A stretch of DNA of 8,862 bases from assembly GCA_002343325.1 (NCBI GenBank), contig DDSG01000067.1, positions 1 to 8,862 of the forward strand, read 5' to 3'. Within the stretch, counting starts at the first letter, position 1. Each line of letters starts with the position of its first letter. Made by a program: the position numbers and the translations under genes. A model generated the notes under the pieces. It worked only from the letters and a program-made list of their open reading frames with translations, had not been told where the DNA came from and searched no databases. Shown here in pieces: positions 4,966 through 8,862 of this stretch. This stretch comes from Phycisphaerales bacterium UBA2396. GTDB lineage: Bacteria; Planctomycetota; Phycisphaerae; Phycisphaerales; UBA1924.

Positions 4966-5709
4966 TCAGGTCCCCGAGGAGTGTCGGCGTTGTGCGGGGT
5001 CGATGACGGGCCAGCCGGTGACGTTGGCGTAGAGGTCGAGCAGGTCTTGGGTGATCTGCTCGGGCGAGGCGCCCTGTCGCGGGATGTCGATGGGAGGGAG
5101 GATTCGGAGGGTGGAACGGCTGGTGCGGAGGAGGCTGCCCCAGGCGCTGTCGCTATCGGGGGTTCCTTCGATGACGATGGGGAGGACGCGGGCCTTGCCG
5201 CGTTTAACGAGCAGGCCGATGCCTGCGGCGAAGGGGCGGAGTGTTCGGGCGGGGCGTTCGATGCCGCCTTCGGGGAAGACGCCGATGACGCCGTGGTTGT
5301 GGAGGTGCCTTATGGCTTCGCGTGCGGCGGAGGCGTCGGAGCCGGCGACGCCCATGCCGGTGCGTTCGACGGGGATGACGCCGAGCCAGTTCCAGAAGGG
5401 GTCGAGGCGGCGGACCATCATGTCACGGGCCATGAGCCAGCGGATCTCGAAGGGGCAGGCGGCCTGGACGAGGACGGGGTCGACGCCGGAGGTGTGGTTG
5501 ACGATGACAACGAGGGGGCCGGGATTGGCGGGAAGGTTCTCGGTGCCAAGGACTTGGAGTCGGTGGACGAGGCGGGCGTAGAGCGACACGACGGCGAGCC
5601 CGATGCCGTAGCCCGCGTCGTTTCTGGGGTTGTCCATGATCCGCCGGGCCGCGAAGGACCACACGACCCAGCCGACCATCCCGAGGAGGATGCCGGCGGA
5701 CCAATCCAC
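4966..5709 (-). CDS. 1-acyl-sn-glycerol-3-phosphate acyltransferase family protein (PlsC-like)
   Basis: Predicted 247 residues from GTG 5709. Membrane-bound acyltransferases of this family move an acyl chain to lysophosphatidic acid or a related acceptor. All four family blocks are visible: NHTSGVD with the catalytic H72 and D77 (HX4D), GVIPVER at 110-116, FPEGG at 145-149 and VLPIVIEG at 175-182. A hydrophobic N-terminal segment (about 5-20) probably anchors it in the inner membrane. The longer start GTG 5724 adds five residues. I prefer 5709 because TAACAT ends exactly 5 bases upstream, the same arrangement as at pdxJ, and neither start has a Shine-Dalgarno. The dehydrogenase gene follows after 3 bases. 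The gene is divergent from rarA. The exact acceptor (lysophosphatidate or another lipid such as an ornithine lipid precursor) cannot be told. Confidence 0.92.
   Translation of the reverse strand: MDWSAGILLGMVGWVVWSFAARRIMDNPRNDAGYGIGLAVVSLYARLVHRLQVLGTENLPANPGPLVVIVNHTSGVDPVLVQAACPFEIRWLMARDMMVRRLDPFWNWLGVIPVERTGMGVAGSDASAAREAIRHLHNHGVIGVFPEGGIERPARTLRPFAAGIGLLVKRGKARVLPIVIEGTPDSDSAWGSLLRTSRSTLRILPPIDIPRQGASPEQITQDLLDLYANVTGWPVIDPAQRRHSSGT
4971..4975 (-). promoter_or_regulatory. Shine-Dalgarno-like GGGGA for the dehydrogenase gene
   Basis: Read on the minus strand, GGGGA lies 8 bases before ATG 4962, inside the last codons of the acyltransferase gene. It supports the chosen start and coupled translation of the two genes. 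Confidence 0.5.
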
Positions 5710-5714
5710 GGGCG

Positions 5715-5720
5715 ATGTTA
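5715..5720 (-). promoter_or_regulatory. Putative -10 box (TAACAT) for the acyltransferase gene
   Basis: On the minus strand TAACAT ends 5 bases before GTG 5709, repeating the pdxJ arrangement base for base in hexamer and spacing. No -35 match is visible at 16-18 bases. If the gene actually started at GTG 5724 this hexamer would be coding. Confidence 0.45.
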
Positions 5721-5802
5721 GCACTTACTTCAAAGAAATCCGGGCCGGTGGGGAGTGGCCGGGCAAAATGGTGTGGGAGGGGGGCGGTGTGGGGGTGTGG
5801 TC

Positions 5803-5808
5803 TATGCT
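5803..5808 (+). promoter_or_regulatory. Putative -10 box (TATGCT) for rarA
   Basis: TATGCT fits TAnnnT and ends 6 bases before GTG 5815, consistent with a leaderless start. No -35 is recognisable; the upstream 30 bases are almost pure G and T. This is the fifth case of the same layout in the window. Confidence 0.45.
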
Positions 5809-5814
5809 GGCGCT

Positions 5815-7218
5815 GTGAGCGATCTTTGGGCGAGCAAGCGGGCGGAGGCGAGGCGGGGGGCGGAGCCTCTGGCGGTGCGGATGCGGCCGCGCACGCTGGC
5901 GGAGGTGCACGGGCAGGAGCATGTGCTTGGGCCCGGGAAGCTGCTTCGGCGGATGCTGGAGGCTGGGGCGATCACGTCGATCATTCTGCACGGGCCGCCG
6001 GGGACGGGGAAGACGACGCTGGCGGAGGTGATCGCGTCGCACAGCAAGCGAGCGTTCGTGCGTGAGAACGCGGCGGGGGTGGGTGTGAAACGGATCCGCG
6101 AGGTGATCGAAGAGGCGGCGTCGCGTCTTGAGGAGCGCGGAGTTCGGACGATTCTGTTTTTGGATGAGATTCACCGGTTCACGAAGGCGCAGCAGGATGT
6201 GCTGTTGCCGGACGTGGAGCGTGGGGTGATCACGCTGATCGGTGCGACGACGGAGAACCCGCTGTTCGCGGTGAACGGGGCGCTGGTGAGCCGGAGCACG
6301 CTGTTCCGGCTTGAGCCGCTGGGGGAGGAGGCGATCAAGGCGGTGGTGCGTGGGGCGATCGCGGACAGGGAGCGCGGGTACGGCGATCGGCGTGTGGAGA
6401 TCAGCGAGGACGCGCTTGATGTGTGGGCGATCAAGAGCGAGGGTGATGCGAGGCGAGCGCTCACGGCGCTCGAGGTGGCGGTGCTGAGCGGCGCGGACGC
6501 GGAGGGGTGTGTTGTCATCGATCGCGAGGCGGCCGAGTCGAGCATTCAGCAGAAGGCGCCGGCGTACGGGGGAGCGGACGGAGACGGGCATTACGACCAG
6601 ATTTCGGCGTTCATCAAGAGCGTTCGCGGGGGCGATCCGGACGCGGCGTTGTACTGGCTTGCGAGCATGCTTGAGGCGGGGGAGGACCCGCGGTTCATCG
6701 CGAGGCGGCTGGCGATCCTGGCGAGCGAGGACATCGGCAACGCGGACCCGCGCGCGATCATGATCGCGGCGGCGGGGTACCAGCTTGTCGAGCGGATCGG
6801 GATGCCCGAGGCTCGGATCACGCTTGCGCAGATGACCACGGCGATGGCGATGGCGCCCAAGAGCAACGCGAGCTACGCGGCGATCGAGGCGGCGCTGGCG
6901 GACGTGCGCGAGGGGCGGACGCTGGCGGTGCCGATGTACCTGCGTGATCCGAACAGTTCGCCCGTGTCGACCGATGCGCGGACGGGAGGCGCGGGCGTGC
7001 GCACGAAGCAGGCGGGCGGGCCGAGCGCGCAGCGGTACGAGTACACGCACGAGACCGGGCAGACGGGGCAGGACTATCTGGGGGTGGATCGGGAGTATTA
7101 CTCGCCCGGAGACGAAGGGGCCGAGCGGGCGCACGCGGAGCGCCTGGCGGAGATCCGGCGGCTGCGGCGCGAGCGGCGGATGGGTGGAGGGGCTGGTGGT
7201 GGGGTGGGGGGTGAGTGA
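5815..7218 (+). CDS. rarA: Replication-associated recombination protein A (RarA/MgsA, AAA+ ATPase)
   Basis: Predicted 467 residues. RarA is a clamp-loader-like AAA+ ATPase that acts at stalled replication forks. Visible motifs: the entry segment PLAVRMRPRTLAEVHGQEHVLGPG (18-41), Walker A GPPGTGKT (60-67), Walker B LFLDEIH (114-120), sensor 1 GATTENP (143-149), SRSTLFRLEPL (159-169), sensor 2 GDARRAL (210-216), and the C-terminal tetramerisation domain with HYDQISAFIKSVRGGDPDAA and LASEDIGNADP. GTG 5815 is chosen because MSDLWASKRA is a sensible N-terminus; an in-frame GTG at 5755 would add a 20-residue Gly-rich leader with no family match. The C-terminus (455-467) is an unusual glycine-rich tail after an arginine-rich helix. 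It ends in TGATG, sharing one base with the cyclo-ligase start. Confidence 0.96.
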   Translation: MSDLWASKRAEARRGAEPLAVRMRPRTLAEVHGQEHVLGPGKLLRRMLEAGAITSIILHGPPGTGKTTLAEVIASHSKRAFVRENAAGVGVKRIREVIEEAASRLEERGVRTILFLDEIHRFTKAQQDVLLPDVERGVITLIGATTENPLFAVNGALVSRSTLFRLEPLGEEAIKAVVRGAIADRERGYGDRRVEISEDALDVWAIKSEGDARRALTALEVAVLSGADAEGCVVIDREAAESSIQQKAPAYGGADGDGHYDQISAFIKSVRGGDPDAALYWLASMLEAGEDPRFIARRLAILASEDIGNADPRAIMIAAAGYQLVERIGMPEARITLAQMTTAMAMAPKSNASYAAIEAALADVREGRTLAVPMYLRDPNSSPVSTDARTGGAGVRTKQAGGPSAQRYEYTHETGQTGQDYLGVDREYYSPGDEGAERAHAERLAEIRRLRRERRMGGGAGGGVGGE

Positions 7219-7808
7219 TGGAGGTTCGGGAGGCAAAGCGGGCGGCCCGGTCGGCGATGCGGGCGATGATGGCGGAGATCCCGGCGGGGGTGTGGGAGGC
7301 GAGTTCGGCCCGGGTCGTCGAGCGGTTGGCCGGGCTTGCGGAGGTCTCCGGGGCCGGGGTCGTGATGATCTATCTCGGCTCCCAGAAGGAACTTGTGGTT
7401 GATGAGCTTGGGGCGAGGGTGCTTGCGAGGGGCGGGCGAGTGGTGGCTCCGCGGGTGGATTGGGAGGGGGGCGGAATGCGTGCGGTGGCGTGGCGACCTG
7501 GGGAGGAGGAGGTTCGTCGGCACGGGGTGCGCGAGCCGCTCGAGGGGGCGGAGGTGGAAGTGGAGCGGGTGGAGGTGGTGGTGGTGCCCGGGCTGGCGTT
7601 TGACCGCGGCGGGGGTCGGCTGGGGCGGGGGGGCGGGGTCTATGATCGGTTTCTCGGGCGTCCGGGCCTGCGTGCGAGTGTGGTGGGTGTGGCGTTGGAC
7701 GAGCAGGTGCTGGGTGTTGTGCCCCGGGAGAGCGGAGATGTTGGCGTGCGAGCGGTTGTGACGCCGACGCGAACAATCCGGTGCTCCGTCAGGGATGGCG
7801 GAGGGTGA
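7218..7808 (+). CDS. 5-formyltetrahydrofolate cyclo-ligase (5,10-methenyl-THF synthetase)
   Basis: Predicted 196 residues, the usual length. The enzyme uses ATP to convert 5-formyl-tetrahydrofolate to 5,10-methenyl-tetrahydrofolate, returning an inhibitory folate to the one-carbon pool. The strongest evidence is the C-terminal block VVVPGLAFDRGGGRLGRGGGVYDRFL (about 121-146), which matches the family pattern G-x-RLGxGGGYYDR with one Tyr replaced by Val (V141). The N-terminal KRAARSAMR supplies the ATP-site lysine and arginine, and IYLGSQKEL (51-59) matches the substrate loop. The DVGVRAVVTPTR segment (174-185) corresponds to the usual 'D..VD.VVTE..'. ATG 7218 overlaps the rarA stop by one base (TGATG), so translation probably restarts from rarA; GTG 7215 is the alternative. 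Extremely G-rich DNA precedes and pervades the gene. Confidence 0.93.
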   Translation: MEVREAKRAARSAMRAMMAEIPAGVWEASSARVVERLAGLAEVSGAGVVMIYLGSQKELVVDELGARVLARGGRVVAPRVDWEGGGMRAVAWRPGEEEVRRHGVREPLEGAEVEVERVEVVVVPGLAFDRGGGRLGRGGGVYDRFLGRPGLRASVVGVALDEQVLGVVPRESGDVGVRAVVTPTRTIRCSVRDGGG

Positions 7809-7812
7809 GCGA

Positions 7813-7820
7813 AGAGGAGG
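7813..7820 (+). promoter_or_regulatory. Shine-Dalgarno for the LysM protein
   Basis: AGAGGAGG, 8 bases before ATG 7829, is the best ribosome-binding site in the window. It decides the start against in-frame GTG codons at 7781 and 7805, the first of which would overlap the cyclo-ligase gene. Confidence 0.85.
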
Positions 7821-7828
7821 ATTCGAGT

Positions 7829-8834
7829 ATGGCGCTGCCGTCGCAGACAGAACGTTCGGGGGAGCTTGGGCGGTCGTATCAATATGTGCCGGGAGGAAGG
7901 CCGAACAAGGCACCGATGGTGATCGCCGGCGTGGTGGTGGCGGCGGCGGCGGTGGGCGGGATCTGGTATCTGGTGGCGATGTCGGGAAGGACGCCGGAGA
8001 CCGCGGCGGGGAGCGAGAAGGGATCGGCGGAGACGGGCAAGGGCGGGTCGCCCGCGGTGGTGGCGAAGAAGACTGAAGAGCGCAAGCCCGAGACGCCTGC
8101 GCCGGTGCAGATGACGATGGGATCTGAGAATCCTGAGCCTGCGCCGGGGAGCGGGGTGAGGCCCGGCGTTGGGCCTGGAGTGGGGCCGAGCGAGGGGACG
8201 CCGACGGGCACGCCTCCTGCGGGAGCGACGCCTCCTGCAGCGACGCCGGCGGGAGCGACCCCACCCGCTGCGACCCCGCCTGCGACGACGCCTCCGGGGA
8301 CGGATACGGGCAAGCCGACGTCGGTGGATGTGACGGGTGGGGGCGGGGGGCAGCCGTCGGGTGCGCCCGCGGGCACGGGCGGTGGTGGAGCGCCGGTGGC
8401 GCCGCTGCCGCCGACGGGTTCGACGTCGGACATGCTGGCGTTGATTGCGGAGGGGAATTCGAAGATGTCTTCGAACGACCTTGTGGGCGCGCGAGCGGCG
8501 TTCAGCAAGGCGCTGATCAATCCGAAGACGGTGAAGCAGGATCAGGAGGCGTTGCGGTCGAAGCTGACGACGATCAACCAGGACCTGATGTTCTCGTCGA
8601 AGATCTTCGCGGGCGATCCGATGGTGGAGGAGTACGTGGTGGAGCCCGGGGACGGGCTTCAGCGGATCGCGCGGAAGCGGGCGCTGGTGACGGACTGGCG
8701 GCTGATCGAGCGGGTGAATAAGGTTGATTCGACGAAGCTGCGTGTGGGGCAGAAGCTGAAGCTGGTGCGCGGGCCGTTCCACGCGGTGGTGTCCAAGAGC
8801 GACTATCGGCCCGCGCACCAGGTTCAGCTTCTCC
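7829..8834 (+). CDS. Membrane-anchored LysM protein, 3'-truncated; probable L,D-transpeptidase N-terminal part
   Basis: An open frame runs off the contig: 335 codons to 8834, of which about 326 (to 8807) look genuine. Order of parts: a short cytoplasmic segment (1-29); a membrane helix (about 30-51, VIAGVVVAAAAVGGIWYLVAM); a long low-complexity periplasmic linker (52-198) with a Pro/Thr/Ala repeat and Gly-rich stretches; a TPR-like helical region (199-262); and a LysM peptidoglycan-binding domain (about 268-312, YVVEPGDGLQRIA, RLIERVN, LRVGQKLKL). The LysM is followed by VRGPFHAVVSKSDYR, which resembles the opening strands of the YkuD L,D-transpeptidase domain after LysM in planctomycete proteins. 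The catalytic Cys/His region would lie beyond the contig, so the enzyme call is inference. The last nine codons derive from a fold-back artefact. It is the third gene after rarA and the cyclo-ligase. Confidence 0.85.
8198..8302 (+). repeat. Imperfect tandem repeat coding a Thr-Pro-Ala linker
   Basis: Within the LysM gene, residues 124-158 repeat units such as ATPPA and AGATPP (GTPPAGATPPAATPAGATPP, then further copies). At the DNA level the units are about 15 bases with synonymous changes (for example gcgacgcctcctgc against gcgaccccacccgc). The segment probably forms an extended periplasmic spacer between the membrane anchor and the LysM domain. Confidence 0.75.
8749..8834. repeat. Terminal fold-back inverted repeat, probably a library artefact
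   Basis: Bases 8808-8834 are the reverse complement of 8749-8775 with 25 of 27 positions matching (mismatches at 8750/8833 and 8761/8822), around a 32-base loop. The right arm directly abuts the adapter. In the LysM frame the protein similarity breaks off where the right arm starts. A self-primed or chimeric molecule is the simplest explanation, so true sequence probably ends near 8807. Confidence 0.8.
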
Positions 8835-8862
8835 AGATCGGAAGAGCACACGGCTGAGATCC
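8835..8862. other. Illumina adapter remnant, right end
   Basis: AGATCGGAAGAGCACACG (8835-8852) is identical to the start of the Illumina TruSeq read-1 adapter, and the remaining ten bases follow it with three mismatches. Translated, it yields QIGRAHG on the plus strand and a CSSDL-type peptide on the minus strand, both known signatures of adapter read-through in predicted proteins. None of this is genome. Confidence 0.97.

Noticed and set aside
4777..5721. A 314-codon plus-strand frame encoding an acidic Gly/Asp/Val-rich product
   Set aside because: It is antisense to the acyltransferase and the 5' part of the dehydrogenase, both with complete catalytic motifs. The composition is typical of a G-rich shadow frame.
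5725..7776. A 683-codon minus-strand open frame opposite rarA and the cyclo-ligase
   Set aside because: The product is Pro/Arg/His-rich without any domain, and it lies antisense to two well-supported enzymes. It results from high GC and few stops.
8198..8302. The Thr-Pro-Ala repeat as a CRISPR-like or intergenic repeat array
   Set aside because: It is in frame, codes a continuous low-complexity linker, and has no unique spacers.
7640..8851. A 403-codon minus-strand frame beginning MCSSDL
   Set aside because: Its first residues are translated adapter and the next are the fold-back copy. The rest is Arg-rich antisense to the LysM gene.

Overview
The window is one high-GC bacterial contig. Gene content and protein style suggest a planctomycete, most likely of the Phycisphaerae. 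The clues are a zinc-ribbon-less DUF2089-type regulator, a DUF5658-like membrane protein, a LysM protein that looks like the start of a planctomycete L,D-transpeptidase, and RarA with a glycine-rich tail. This placement is inference from protein style; no rRNA or other marker is present. Both ends carry Illumina adapter sequence (1-13 and 8835-8862), so the real insert is about 14-8834. The last 27 bases before the right adapter look like a fold-back artefact.

Layout from left to right. (1) 14-584, minus: a secreted or envelope protein cut by the left end. (2) 718-1167, plus: a small DUF5658-like membrane protein, then 1205-1705, a LEA14-like lipoprotein. (3) 1671-2950, minus: pdxJ (vitamin B6 synthesis) followed two bases later by a DinB-family metal protein, whose 3' end overlaps the lipoprotein gene. 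(4) 3057-3921, plus: a small helix-turn-helix regulator and a three-helix membrane protein, driven by the best promoter in the window and flanked by a perfect inverted repeat. (5) 4003-5709, minus: a PlsC-type acyltransferase followed by a D-2-hydroxyacid dehydrogenase. (6) 5815 to the right end, plus: rarA, 5-formyltetrahydrofolate cyclo-ligase and a LysM envelope protein in one close-packed run.

Most genes are housekeeping: cofactor synthesis, folate repair, lipid synthesis, replication-fork rescue and cell envelope. I see no mobile element, CRISPR array, tRNA, rRNA, toxin-antitoxin pair or recognisable defence system. No stretch over 300 bases lacks a gene.

The most informative pattern is in translation signals. 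Genes that begin a transcription unit (1205 lipoprotein, pdxJ, 3057 regulator, acyltransferase, rarA) have a -10-like hexamer ending 5-7 bases before the start codon and no Shine-Dalgarno, as expected for leaderless mRNAs. Genes inside units (DinB, 3565 membrane protein, dehydrogenase, LysM protein) have a Shine-Dalgarno at normal spacing. The second point of interest is the possible autoregulatory operator at the 3057 gene.
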